The notes beneath the pieces are model-generated. The model had not been told where the DNA came from and searched no databases. It saw only the letters and a program-made list of their open reading frames with translations. A stretch of 64,000 nt of DNA. It comes from Polytrichum commune (taxonomy: Eukaryota; Streptophyta; Polytrichopsida; Polytrichales; Polytrichaceae). The first letter of the stretch is position 1; every line of letters starts with the position of its first letter. Position numbers and translations under genes: made by a program. The stretch covers positions 20,400,001 to 20,464,000 of the forward strand of contig OX485804.1 of the NCBI GenBank assembly GCA_950295325.1. Direction: 5' to 3'. Below, piece after piece: positions 12,961 to 25,519 of the stretch.

Positions 12961-13447
12961 AGCCCCACCTCACCTCGGCTCCAACATGCAAGGCTCGGCC
13001 CCAAGTGTGATAATAAGAGATCGTGACTTTGGATGGGTATGGGGCGATGGTACCTTGCCTTATTCCAATGTCAATCACACTGCAAAAGCACATGGAGCCC
13101 TTGTGGGTGTGGCTCAGGTGGTACGTTGGGCTTGTTTGTGTGCTTGTTTGGCCATTCTACTACATCACTAGTCACCCCTATCCCCGTCTCAATTCCCCTT
13201 TGAAGAACCTTCCTTCGTCGGGTCCACCCGTGCAATTATAAGCGGCCACGTCACTTCTCTCCCTCTCCCTCTCTCTCTCTATCGCATCAAGGCCTATCCG
13301 CCAAGCAAAGTGCGCCTTATTTCTTTTGTGTATTGTGGAGCACACTACATGCCAACTTGCCCATTGTGTTGGGTGCCTTAGGTGGCCCTCCATCCCAACA
13401 AAGTGGAAGAGTAGGATACCCAAACCTTTTCACAAGAACGCGCCAAT

Positions 13448-13510
13448 GGGAAGGGAAGGGAAGGGAAGGAGAGGAGAGGAGAGGAGAGGAGAGGAGAGGA
13501 GAGGAGAGGG
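13448..13510. repeat. Purine minisatellite (GGGAA/GGAGA)n
   Basis: Five-base units shift from gggaa to ggaga over about 63 bp, with all purines on the plus strand. Such tracts can form triplex DNA. Confidence 0.95.
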
Positions 13511-13561
13511 CTAAGGCATGTGGGTGCAATTTGGATCGTTTCTCATGTTCTCCAACTTCTA

Positions 13562-13982
13562 AGGTAGAAATATCATAACCCGTGAAAATAAGGTGATTCG
13601 CATTGAATATCTAGTCTGACAATCGTGAGATAATTTTTCAAGATATATGAGAAGGATTCATGAAGAATGCAAGTTGTTTCATATTTTTCTGCCCCATACA
13701 AAAAATGCTACAATTTTTCAAAGTGGAAAGTTGTCCAAACCCCTACTCGTTCACTAGATTCTCCCTACTCTGAACACGGTAATCCTCATTTCCATACGGA
13801 ACATCGCCTATATCGGTTACCTCATGAGCACATCAACACTTGACTCCCATTGGTTACACTAAGTGTACACGCATTGAAGTTGCCGCCGAGCCATGATCGG
13901 TTTTAGAAACGGCACTTCACCATTATGACGGCGGTCTACTGCACAGCTAGAGGGTGGTTAATGGGTTATGGTATTTCTACCT
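13562..13982 (-). mobile_element. MITE family A, copy 2 (421 bp, inverted)
   Basis: Reverse-complement copy of 9671-10091 with identical length and TA on both sides (13560-13561, 13983-13984). It sits inside a copy of repeat R. The flanks 'ctccaacttcTA' and 'TActgattag' join to the empty arrangement 'tccaacttctattgattag' present in the neighbouring R copy near 14319-14337. That paralogous empty site fixes the ends and the TA duplication. Confidence 0.9.
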
Positions 13983-14600
13983 TACTGATTAGCAAATCTA
14001 CAATGAAACATGTAAAAGAAAACGGATCGAAAATCGGACCTTCCTTAATTGAGTCGCTGTTATCGATGTTGATTTCTAGACTGGATACATAGGTCCTCCC
14101 AATTGTGCTCACTATTGAGTGTGAGTAGCTGTTAATATTTGAGATGTGGTTCAATCTTATTTGAACATGTGTCTTTATGGTGTTGCTCGTTGATCCTCGC
14201 CGAACTATGTGCTAGTCAAATATAGGGGTCCGCTTAAGACCCATCTACTTTACCCCAAAAAGTATGGAAGGTATGTGGGTGTTAAATGGGTTCGCTTTTC
14301 ATGTTTTCCAACTTCTATTGATTAGATCCACAAGGTGAAACTCGTGTTGCATTAACAAATCTACGATGAGAGCATCCACTAAAAACAGGTTGAAAATCAA
14401 ACCTTATGGTTGAAATTTTAGTTACAGTTATCTAAAATGTATTATTGTTAATTTTTGGTTTAGTGCATAGGTCCTACCAATAGTGTCCACTATCGAGTGT
14501 GGAGCGGTTAATAGTATTCAAAGACCTAGTCCAACATCTTCCTAAGTATGTGTCTTCATGATGTTTGTTCTTTGATCCTCACAAAATCACACAAGAATCA
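13983..14600 (-). repeat. Two tandem copies of dispersed repeat R
   Basis: Sequence from about 13985-14215 and again from about 14320-14600 repeats the order 'caaatctacaatga', 'gaaaatc', 'cataggtcct', 'cactatt/cgagtgt', 'gtgtctt..tga', 'tgatcctc'. The copies are diverged. The orientation is opposite to the copies at 12.6 and 19.8 kb. Confidence 0.6.
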
Positions 14601-17600
14601 AATGTAGGTGTTTGTTAAAGAAAAGTATTTGCATAACACCCACATACCCTACCACACTCATGCATTTGTGGGCTTCGAATGTATGACAATGTTATATAAC
14701 CGATCTCTCATCCGAGAGTAGAAGGGTCATCATAACTTATCACAATTTTGCATCCATAGAGACACAACTTTATCCATAATACCCAAAGTCCCTTCATGAG
14801 TTGATAGATTATGACTAATAACCAACTTTGAGTAGGTGGATGACTCATGGCTCCCGCGGTTTGTCATCCACTCTCCTCTCATTGGTTATCTAGTCCGTAA
14901 TGGTGGATTGGGTCTCACTCTGGTTGTGCTAATTTTAGAGAGAGAAAAACCAATACTTGATTAGAGAGGCAACACCGTCCTTGGGATTGGCATGAACGAA
15001 GCACGCTTCACCTTGATCACAACAATGAGCTTGTATGTGAACCGAGATCAGGTTTAGCAAGCAAGGGTATGGGACAAGTGATATTGCCTCCTTTCAAAGG
15101 TGGTCCCCTTTGGTAACCAAGTACGGGATTGGGGGTCGAACCCATTATGGTTGCTTAAGTAGGTGTATATGTTGGGTGTGTTGTATTTTGAAGGTAGACC
15201 GTGGTTGTTATGTTGGCAAAGGTGGCTTTACAAGTTCCACTATGTGTTCGGTTTGAATCCCAGTAGTTGACTATGACATATTGTCACCAGTGTGAATTGT
15301 GGTGTTCATTATCTACAAGATTGATCTATCTTGATACATAATCATAAAAAAATGCATCATAAGAATTAGAGGCTTCTTAAAGACAAATGTCTCAAACATG
15401 CATACATAAGTTGGTCCGTTTGTCTGCACCTCTTTCCTCTGAGGACACCCCCCCCCCCTCGGCTCCCATATGGTTTGAGGTAGATGTCTACTTCAATTTG
15501 TGACATTAAACACACATCTATATTTGAGTGGTGTATGGTTGGGTGTGAATCTAAGAACATACACCAAAAGAAGTGTGTTGGAAAGAAATTGAACTATGTG
15601 CTTGAAATTTGTTGACCATTTTAGACGCAACAGTCAACATAATTGGGGGTCTAGTGTATGTGATCTTTAATGACTCAAAAAATCTTCACTTTCACTATTG
15701 ACAAGATACTCATATAAGCTCCATAAAATACAAGTGACTAAGGATATTGTTTATATTTCCTAGTCATCTTGCACTAATTGCTTGATACATATCCTATTCA
15801 TGACAAGTGATGCAGAGAAAATGTGTTTGTTAAGACCCATTCACCTAGTTATGTTTATTTGGATGCTCCCATTATGAATGGGTGGACCAGAGTGGTAAAG
15901 TGCACCCACATCGAAGTGTCAAGAAAGTCACCTAGGCACATTCGTGTCCATCTACCTCCCTCCCAACTTAAATTTCCCTTTCAGTAACCATTTAAAACTA
16001 TACATGGAACAAACCAAAGTTGTGTGATGCCTCCTCTAAGTAATAGACACTCACATGCCAATAACGATTTTTAATCCGGCCATGCGCTAGTAATTTGTGA
16101 TTCTAAAAATAGAAACATAGAGATAGAGATAGATTGATTATTCCATGATATTTCATGGATGAAACAACTACGGATATGTATAAAAATCGTAGAACTCGAT
16201 GAGATGTTGCCGCCTTTTGGATGAAATTGAATGAAAATGTGTACAATCATCCATATGTGGCTTTTGTCACTCCCATATATGTAGCTAATGCTCTTCTCTT
16301 GAACACTTTGAAATAAAATTCACCGGGCATGTAAGTGACCGATGGACCGACCAAAAGAATGCTTCCGGATGTTGATTGAGTGTGCCCTCGCTTTCTTGGA
16401 ATGGCAGGCACATGTACAAAATTGTGGGTACATAACTTAGATGGTTCTCAATCAATCTTCAAGTTTCTTCTTTTGAAGGTTCCGAGTCATAGAGAGATAG
16501 AAATTTGTTGCATACGAACAAGTGTCCATCCAACGTCAAAATTCCCGAACTAGTATGTAACCCGGAGGTTGTTCAAAAATATATATATTTGACACCTGAA
16601 TTTAGCTTCAAAGACGTAAATTAGGCTTGGTCAAGTCATTTGAGCGGGATCGGTCAAAAAAATTCCTTACAAGGTCAAGTTTTTATGTTGGATTGATGAG
16701 AGGTACGTTTGTATGCAGAAGTCTCCTCTCTCTATAAGTACTCTTCTTTTCTCTTGTCATTAATTTCAAATGTTTGGTTTCACTCGTTCTTTTGAGACGA
16801 GTTTGTGGTTTTTAAATATTATAAAAGAAAAAAAAGAGTCATGCCTTGTCTAGTCATCATTCATAACTAGATCAAGTGAGGTCCAGTTGTCAATCCAATT
16901 TTTTTTGCATATTTTTCATCGTAGATTTGCCAATGTAACACAAATTTTGTTGTGTGAATCTAATCAGTAGAAGTTGGAGAACATGAAACGAGCCAAATAG
17001 CACCCACATACCTTAAAATTGACTTATGTGAAGGAGGCCAAAGTGAACACCACCTAGACATGTCTTGAGTGGATACTTTATGGGAGGTCTCCAACACTCA
17101 TATTCTTGGAGTGGGGTATAGGGGTGTTATTCACTTCAAATTTCATGTTCACCAACTTCTACTACTTAGGCTTACACAACAAAATTTGTTTTGCATCAAC
17201 AAATCTACAACAAAGCATAAGAAAAAACTGGATTAGAAATTGGGCCTTAGGGTTGAAGATAATCTTGGAAAGTGAGTGAGCACTTAATGATATTGATTGC
17301 CACAATTCTACCTTGAGGTCCTGAGGGGTGCACCTCTCATTAAAAACCATGAACCATGTGTATTTGCAACATACTTAAAGAAAACCCTTATATACAAGTT
17401 TTTTCTTTTCTTTGTAAAGTCAAGCAATACATGTACAAGTTGGATGATAAATATACAAGTGACAATATGTATACTTAAGAAGATTCACATTCATATATAG
17501 TCATTAACACAAGTATACAACTATACTTTTAAATAATAATGTACCCCTATCATATGTATAATCTTAAACCCCAACATTCATAAATAAAGGTGGTGAAGAA

Positions 17601-20243
17601 ATTTTCATCCCCCATATGCAACTCATAACCATCTAAGTTTATAATATATGTCGTAAAAGCTAACGTAATTATTGTTTCCAAATCTACCATCAAATGATCC
17701 GTAAGATCATAAGTCCACTTATAGTCGGTTCCTTTTTTAGACCAACATAAACCAAGCTCCATGTTTGATGGATAGTCCATCGAGTCAATGGGATCTCTAT
17801 ACTCCACCCAAAAATTACCAAATTTTCTACATATCTTATAAACCCTCCCAACAAACTACACCTTAGTTAAAGCTAATATTTTGGTCTACTGCGTTTTGTT
17901 TTTACAATTCTAGCTTCAAGTATGTTCAAAAAACACTCTTCACAATCACGACCAAGATTTGACATAGTATCATGATTTGCGACAAAAAGGAGTTACGTGA
18001 CCCAAAGATTACTAGTTTCAATCGATTTGACACCAATGTCAGTTCTAAAAACCTTGCAATAGTTTCGTCCGGATTATTTAACATGAATTGGCCACAAACC
18101 TATAGGGGATCAAGTTATTATGTTGATAAATGAGAGATACGCTTGTATTTTCAAATATGCCATCCCTCCATGTATAAAATACTAGCTATTCTCTTGTGTG
18201 TGCCATTGTGGTGATACCCAAGGAAGCTTTCCATCCTCTTTGTCTAAGCTATTAACATTACGAAGAATCCTTAACCCTATATTGCTCCATGAAGCCAAGG
18301 GATTGCACTTGAGGAGGGATCACTATTCTCGGCAATAACCATGTGTGAGTACTTTGGTGCCGAGATGTTAATGTTTTGAGGTGATACATGGAATATATAT
18401 TAGAAGTTCCAACTGAGAGGGAAGCGGCACATAGAATTTTGGACGAATTTTGAATTGATTGTGTTGAACATGCTTAACGTAGAGGGTGTTATAATCAACA
18501 CCCTAGCCAAAACCATGAATAATGCAGGTCTCCTAATCTTGTAACTGGAACACACCTATGCACGCCTCCTAATCCCATACTTGGAAAATCTTTAAAAGTG
18601 TATGAATGTTTGCAGTACAAACCGGGGGTAGAGTTGAGTTGGATGCAAAACAGGGCCATTTCGGGAGCATGCAAGGTTTTGGACAGAAGTGGGATTGGAT
18701 TTCGCCAAAGCATGGGAACGTAGCTAAGGGTATGTTACTTATATATTTTTCTTAAGATCATGCATGCAAAAATTATGGGGGCTCGTATATTTATTGGGTC
18801 GAGTGTTAATTTTTGCAAAGGCTATTTTCGGGGGGGAAAAAACAGAGTTGATTTTGGACAAAAAATGGGGTGGTTTGGGGAGAGTGCTAGGATGGTTTTC
18901 AGGGCCATTTGCAATGGACAAAGTATGGGTCTAGAGAGAGGGTTGTAGTGACTATGGATATGTGACTTCAAACATTTGTAGTATATTCATATGACGTACA
19001 TTTATTTCATTTCCGTTTCTACTATGTCTCAGCCAATCTGGTAAGCCAACCATGCATACCATGGGCATATCACTATTAAAATGCATTCTAAAAGCAAGCT
19101 ACATTGCATAAAGTGTTGGATTAAGCACCCTCTATTTTATCACCTATGGTATGGTCCACATGCCACCACCTCATGGCATCCATGGGGCCCTCCATTCAAC
19201 ATAGAGTCTTATATGATTGAAGAAAAGGATAGGTGCCAGGCCCATGAATTATTAATTTACTTTAATCTGCACGAGATTGGTGTTTCTAAAACGCCGTTTT
19301 ATAAGGTTACTAGGACTTGAGAAAGGAATCAAATGATAATGTCTTGATGTATTGCATGTTGTAAACATCAAACATTTACAAGCAATTTTGACAACCAACC
19401 AAATTAAAATAAGTCGAATGTAAGACATGGAATACAATTTGGCAATGGGAACACCTAATGACGGATCAAAGAAACTCGACCCACTCTAGAATATGCATAT
19501 GAACTCTAAATTTGAAATTCCAAAATCTCGCATGCATGTATCTAAGTTCATACAATCATTTAAAGAGAACAACAAATCTAGGTTGCTCATCCAACCCACT
19601 ATCCCAACCTTTTTTTTGAGAATCAATTTCACCATTAACCCCCCAACCTATGTATTCGTTTAAGGAATCCACTTTTTGTTGATGTTACATCATATATTTG
19701 CTATTGCAACATAAGTTTCAGGACACCAACTTGATCAATAGAAGATGAAGAGCAAGAAGAAAGAAAATTTGAATAACGCCCATAAGGTATGCAAGTGCTA
19801 CTTGGTCACACTTCTTAATTGAACCCCCTAGTTTTGATTGGTTTGTGGTCATGTGAAAATCAAAGGACACTTTCATAATCACTCATGCTTTAAAGAGATT
19901 GAACTATGTGTCCGAATTTTTCTTAACTACTCCTCACTCAATAAAGAACACAATTGGGATGACCTATGTATTCGATTAAGAAATCAACAAACATGCGCTT
20001 CCAATACCCATAACTAAACCAAGGTTGGTCCAATTTTCAATTCAATTTTTGTTGATGCATCATCATAAACTTGCTAATGCAACAAGTTTCATTGTGTATA
20101 TCTAATTGTTAGAAGTTGGACAAACATGAAAAAAACAACCAAATAACACCCACAAACTTTACACCTTGTAGTTCACGTGTAAGTTGACATGGAGTGCAGC
20201 ACATCTGCAAAGTGGAATCACCAATTGCCTCCCATCATCTTCT
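14601..20243. other. Intergenic DNA with more copies of repeat R
   Basis: No gene was recognised. R copies lie at about 16860-17010 (plus), 17120-17330 (minus) and 19650-20165 (plus). A run of about 11 C lies at 15448-15458. The open frames (for example minus 17550-17807) have no recognisable domain and are probably chance. Confidence 0.45.
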
Positions 20244-21333
20244 TCAGAGGATCATCATACTTACCCAGAGCTGAATTGCACGATAGTCCCAGTACTCATT
20301 AGCTGCTTGATCTGTACAAGTGGAAGAAGAGGCTGGTAATCTGCGCAAGCATGACTAGGTCAATATACTATCTTGCAAAATTCATTACATTGAACAATTC
20401 TATAATGGACAGAACAGTGGATGACCATTCACAATATATCCCCGTTTGTGCCTCGAGAAGAATGTGTACTGGAAAACCTTGCATGCTCCCTGAAACGTAC
20501 TCCAAAAGAAAACCTTTGGCGCATCGTGTGCACAGATTGTACATGAATTACTTATGACACTTGGATATTTATATTGTTTTCATGATCCTTACAAGAACTT
20601 TCGGTCTATTAGAGAATGTTACCTTCTGAACGTGAATATTTTAAGTGTATTGTACAACTTGCTGAGCAGTCGACAATCTCTTTGGCCATCTCTTCTTGGA
20701 GAAGAGTAGCACGTCGAAATCCACCTGGCACTTATAAAATATCAACAACACAAAATGAAACCCTCAACAACCTGGTTCCAACATCTGGAAGAGCCAGTGT
20801 CCGAATTGACAATATAACAATTTGAAAGAAAATGAAGAAAATTGAGTTGGCTAAGAAATCCTCGTAGCACTTCAGTCCAGAATATCGTACATGATCTTTG
20901 TCAAATTTTGATTCCCTAAATTTTGCGCACTCTTTACCAGTCAACGTTTGGCCTCTTTTATGATAGAAATTCATGGTACGATATAAGGTGGGTACCAATG
21001 TACCAATCCACAAGAAACCAAATAAATGACTACTTATCTTTCGCTTTGTATATCCAAGAAAATGCAAATTTAAGGCAAGAGTATAGCACAAAATCTAAGC
21101 ATTCATAACTCAAGTAAATCTGTGGGTTTAGATACTAAACAATTGAAAAAACCTGGGTGGTTTAATTCTGTACAAATCCTATTCTTCACATCAGTGTGTC
21201 CAAATTAGAAGAAGGCAGGAGAAAAGGCTTGTCATCACAAAGCCATTAAGGGAGCCAAGCGTTACTACTGACTCTACCTGCTCCACTGCCTCCAACTACC
21301 TCCTGCTGATGAACGGAAAGCCCTACACATCAT
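20244..21333 (-). CDS. Small four-exon predicted membrane protein (about 94 aa, 3' frameshift?)
   Basis: No single frame is long enough to stand out, but four exons join with consistent phase: 21333-21278, 21032-20938, 20724-20659 and 20311-20244 (introns of 245, 213 and 347 bp, all GT-AG, phases 2, 1, 1). The protein starts MMCRAFRSSAGG, which is basic and Ser-rich like a targeting sequence. It has one hydrophobic segment at about residues 21-37 (HLFGFLWIGTLVPTLY). A polar helix then includes TLLQEEMAKEIVDCSA and EYWDYRAIQLW. In the stated frame it ends soon after, at TGA 20246-20244. Shifting one base there gives GKYDDPLKKMMGGNW then a stop, which looks more like a genuine C-terminus. Either a one-base error or mutation is present, or the last exon is spliced differently. 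I do not recognise the family. Mitochondrial or plastid targeting is only a guess. Confidence 0.6.
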
Positions 21334-23799
21334 GTAGGATATGTCATAGTGTTATAGTATTTAACAATGTTGGACTGGGATAAGGTGTTTGCATGGTATT
21401 GATACACCGGTATCAAAAATCTGTGGGTTTAGATACCAAACAATTGAAAACACCTGCATATTATCAATACACCGTATTGATAATTGTGTCGAAGAATATA
21501 CCCAACCGGTATCAAAATCATAAGACCTAGTCGAATAATGATACTTGGATATCACGAGAGAAATGTTGCATACCCAGGATGTTATTTGGGTCAATACTGA
21601 TCTAATACCATATTGATATTACGGTATGTTCACGTAAGTATGAAGGTTCTTGCATGGTATATAGACCAGAATGATATCAAAAACAAAAACAGAATCAAAT
21701 ACCTTCTACCCTACCAACATCAGAAAATCCAAGAATCTCATTATACATACCCCAGTACTATCAAAAAAAGGTGACACCAATTTAACACTGGTATTTTCCT
21801 ATGTGGTGCAAGTATCTAGGTTCAAGATCAGTACCAGTATACAGTTATATAGGTTCAACATATACAGGTAAAAAATATTTGACAAGGTTAGTATCACATG
21901 GCAAAAGCTTTGCAACACTTATGGCAGCACTCATATAAGTTAAAGGTTAATGTAGTCTTATGATTTTGATACCGGTTGGTAGATGCTTCAATACAATTAT
22001 CAATACAAGTAGCGTTGGAAAACATTACTTTCCAGGGTTCATTTTTTAGCTGAATTGACGCAGAAATTAACATTAGAGACCACAACTCCATCCAGTGGAA
22101 TTAAGTTGGAATGACTCACCAACAAACTAATAGGGGGCAGGTTTTGACCGGACCCCATTACTTGCTTGCCACAAATCTCAATCTGTATCACATCCTTCAA
22201 TGTCAATATAAATACCCTTACGAATATTATGAATACCATGACCCGCCTGGGTATCGTGTTCTAAGTTCTCTTCCAATAGTCACTGGTGTATGAGAAAAAC
22301 ATTACCTGCATAACATTGGTATTTTCTCTATATAAATATGAGGTACCATATAAGAGGGCCACTTACAGAGAAGTTGACAAGCCCAAATGGCAAGACCTGA
22401 CAAAGATATCAAAAAAAGTTAGCCACCAGCAATTGCAACAGAATTGAAATGATCTCCTTCGTACTGTGAAGCCATCCCACCTATATTTCAAATTTCCGAC
22501 TCTTTGTGCAGATGCAATTTAGGTAAACACATGACAGGTAACCATGCTGTTGAAAAAGAACTGGTACTACCACACCAGGCCACAAAGCTCTACCAGGTGC
22601 ATATGAGATCACTTTGATAAGGGCATAGAATGGCAATGACATACCTCACAGTTAACATTTGTTTGCAAGGCAACTCATTAGGTACTCAAAATCATCAGGA
22701 TGCCAAATCCATTAAGGTGTTTGGTTTCCCAGATAAGGTTGTCTTTCATTAGCCTTCTTGTCTGACAACATAACCTACACCAGCCTGCAAAAATTTCTAG
22801 TGCTGCGGTGTTCTAACTGATGCAGAAAATCTTGAAATGAGGTTGTCACATCGCTTACCTCTAGAAATCCACTACCAATATTGGACGAGACTGGTATGAG
22901 ATTGAGGCACATCCTTTACATATCCTGTCTGAGCATTCGCAAGCAAAATCAGCTAATAATTCTTCAAATCAAAGTGCACTCACATATACTCGAATCAAGC
23001 ATCAAGTGGTGTTGATCAGGTAGTGCTTGTGCATTACACTGCACATGACAAAACAAAGCTGCATACCATCAAGCACAATACTTTTCCTTTCAAAAATCAT
23101 AGGTTTCTCAAGAACCATGCCATTGTCAAGAAAGTTGTGAAGGAAGAAAAGGTAGTCAGACACATGTTGCGTCAATTTACGGGAATTTGAAACACAATCA
23201 ACAAATAACCATGTAGACAAAACCTTGTAAATAAGTGATATGTATGGCAGCAGCACAATTTCCTAAATGTATTCATTGGCTCCTGAAAATGGTAGACAAA
23301 AAGCAAAGGAAATCCACAGAGAAAAGTGGACAAATATATCAACAACATATTGCATAATGAGAGCATTGAATGCCCACTAGACTTCAAAGAAGGATAAAAT
23401 AATGAAGTTGGCTTGGAATCAAGAGGTTTAGCCTATAAGAAAATAGTATGATAATCCAGTCATGCATGCTGCAGAAAGCTTGCTGGGCCATATTTCCAAA
23501 AACTCTGGACTCCTGCAGATTTATTACTAAATAGAAAATCTAGATCAGATGTTTTACAACAATAACCAGGGATGTCATTGTGGAGGAACATCGTGCCCAC
23601 GACTCCTTCTGTTCAAGAGACATGGCTTATCCTAACAGGAACATCATTCCCAAGTTGACCAACAAGACATTGAAGACATGTGCAATGAGTACTCAGTAAG
23701 ATGTGTCAAGTCTAAAGCGAAATTTAAGTTTGAAAGAATTCTATCAGAGAGTATTAATATAGGCAATTGTGTCAGGGTCAACCAGAAGCATACTTGAAC
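21334..23799. other. Region between the small gene and the FHA gene
   Basis: No confident CDS. From about 21390 to 21860 it contains a repeat rich in 'ggtatc/gatacc' phrases that matches 31310-31600 ('gttctt/cgcat-ggtata', then 'aaatacc'). A short direct duplication ('tctgtgggtttagata') recurs at about 21120 and 21420. Minus-strand patches with splice-like edges near 22.7-22.9 kb (for example before GTAAGCG at about 22857) are too short to call as exons. Confidence 0.35.
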
Positions 23800-23804
23800 T
23801 CTGA

Positions 23805-24690
23805 ACTCTGACGTCTATAATCTGTGTAGTCTGCCTGAGGTAGGCCACAGATGGAAATGTTTTACATGAGCCAATGACATTCAGGGAGCTGAATCTGCAC
23901 AACTGACTACCACAATGCATTCAATGAGTTGGGAATCAACTGTCACCTCCCAGTATACATGGTGCTGTCAAGTTTGCGCAATAAATCCACCTATTTCATT
24001 AGGTTTTCACTGATATCAGCAAGATATGAAAATCCAGCAAATATCATATCTTAAGAGCACCTAGAGCTCAGACCCGACACACACAAAATTTCACCACAAA
24101 AAGCCTCACAAAAGCCCTCAATGCTATTAATATACATGTCATGTTCACCACGTTGTCCTCAACCTGTGCAATTTGCCTGGGTAGGCTACTGACAGAAATA
24201 TTTTACACAAGCCAATGACATTCAGGGAGCTCAATCTGAGCACCTGACTACCACAATGCATTCAATGAGGTGGGAATAAGCTTCCAACTCCCCGCATACA
24301 TGGTGCAGTCAAGTTGCCCACATTAAACCCACCAATTTCACTAGGTTCTCACTGAACTCAGCGAGATATGAAAACCCAGCAAATAGCGAAAAAGAGCTGA
24401 GTTGCGACACAAAAACAGATTCACCACAAAATATCTCACAAAAGACCACAATATTAAGTGGTGTATATATCATGTCCACCAGTTTGTCTGTAACCTGTGT
24501 AGTTTGCCTGAGGTAGGCCACAGACAGAAATATTTCAGATGAGCCAATGACATTCAGGGAGCTGAATCTGAGCAACTGACTACCACAATGCATCCAATGA
24601 GCTGGGAATCAACTTTCACCTCCCAGTATACATAATACTGTCAAGTTGCCGGACTTAACCCACCGATTTCATAGGTGTTCACTGGTCTCC
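23805..24690. repeat. Tandem repeat, about 335-bp unit, 2.6 copies
   Basis: The phrase 'ccaatgacattcagggagct' occurs at 23871, 24212 and 24544 (spacing 341 and 332). The flanking blocks match in order ('ctgactaccacaatgcat', 'tgggaat', 'cccagtatacat', 'atatgaaaa'). The array lies just beyond the 3' end of the FHA gene and may overlap its 3' UTR. Confidence 0.85.
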
Positions 24691-24928
24691 CACATAAGAG
24701 TTAGTGAGCACATCGTTTATGTTACAATCAATGAATGTGAGAAAATTAGTCGCCATCCTTGTCAGTGGATTGTGTTGGCATCAAACGCCGCAGTGAGGAA
24801 ACCTTGGGGAAGAATTCTCTCCAATGAAGGAAAAAAAACAGGCCAATCCACCATCATACCCCAACATTGGGATGTGCCGTTCGCCACATCACATGATAGC
24901 CCATGCCAGATCTATTTCTTTCCGTCTG

Positions 24929-25519
24929 TCATTGCACTCCTGCATATTCTCTAAACTGTTGCTTGAGCTGGTCCATGCTCTGCCTCATCTCCAATGTGGT
25001 GACATCGGCTCTGTCCCTCACAGCTTGCACTACCCTTGAAAGCTCCGACTCAAACCACTCCTCCACAGTTATGCCAATCTCCTCATCCTGAGTAGTCTGT
25101 TCCACAACCTGGGGTTGCTCCACATTTTGGTGTAAGGTTTGGGTAGGGTTTTGGGTTTGAATTTGCTCGGCACTTTGGGTTTGCATAACCTCGACCTGTT
25201 CCGTTTGCTGTATCAGCACTCGAACTTTGATGGCTTCCCCAAACCGGATGAGATCGCCATTTTTGAGCTCAATGGGTTTGTCCTCGTCCAAAATCACTCC
25301 GTTGACGTCTGTGCCGTTGGAGCTCCCCACATCCACAATTGTCCAGTGGCCCAGGCGCCACTCGATGACCGCGTGCTTCTGGGAGACCGTGGGGTCCTTG
25401 ATCTGGTAATTGTTGGTGCGTGTCCTCCCGATGTTCACCCGCTTCAAATGCGTGGCTGGAAACACTTGCCCTTCGCTAGGGCCATGCTCCATACGGAGCT
25501 TCAGCGGGGGCTTCTCCAT
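24929..25519 (-). CDS. FHA-domain protein (196 aa)
   Basis: FHA domains bind phosphothreonine peptides and usually act in nuclear signalling, DNA repair or RNA processing. The protein carries a full FHA core at about residues 6-103: IGR at 30-32, SQKH at 46-49, GSSNGT at 65-70 and N73-G74. G31, R32, S46, H49 and N68, which shape the phosphopeptide site, are all present. A Gln-rich stretch follows (about 105-145), then an acidic and helical tail (EEWFESELSR to the end). A start at 25519 (MEKPPLKL) is preferred over 25558 because the extra 13 residues (MLNRLVWVWVSAS) are unlike FHA leaders and the FHA strand starts right after. It resembles short plant FHA-only proteins; I assign no symbol. The CDS is intact in a single exon. 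A 5' UTR intron is possible (see 26.6 kb). Confidence 0.85.
   Translation of the reverse strand: MEKPPLKLRMEHGPSEGQVFPATHLKRVNIGRTRTNNYQIKDPTVSQKHAVIEWRLGHWTIVDVGSSNGTDVNGVILDEDKPIELKNGDLIRFGEAIKVRVLIQQTEQVEVMQTQSAEQIQTQNPTQTLHQNVEQPQVVEQTTQDEEIGITVEEWFESELSRVVQAVRDRADVTTLEMRQSMDQLKQQFREYAGVQ

Larger units (their letters stand above)
10416..13561. other. Intergenic DNA, no gene recognised
   Basis: This holds a (TTTC)n tract near 11.93-11.95 kb, one plus-oriented copy of the dispersed repeat R (about 12600-12960), a somewhat GC-richer block at 12.92-13.32 kb without a convincing ORF, and a purine minisatellite at 13.45 kb. A run of 9 G lies near 10529-10537. Confidence 0.45.

Noticed and set aside
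15225-15275. tRNA-like T-arm (ggtttgaatccc)
   Set aside because: Only the B-box-like phrase is present; no cloverleaf around it.
17550-17807. 85-codon minus ORF as a gene
   Set aside because: No recognisable motif; AT-rich chance frame within repeat debris.
22700-22940. Further exons upstream of the small membrane-protein gene
   Set aside because: Splice-like edges exist, but frames are closed or too short and no phase-consistent chain could be built. The gene already has an ATG exon at 21333.
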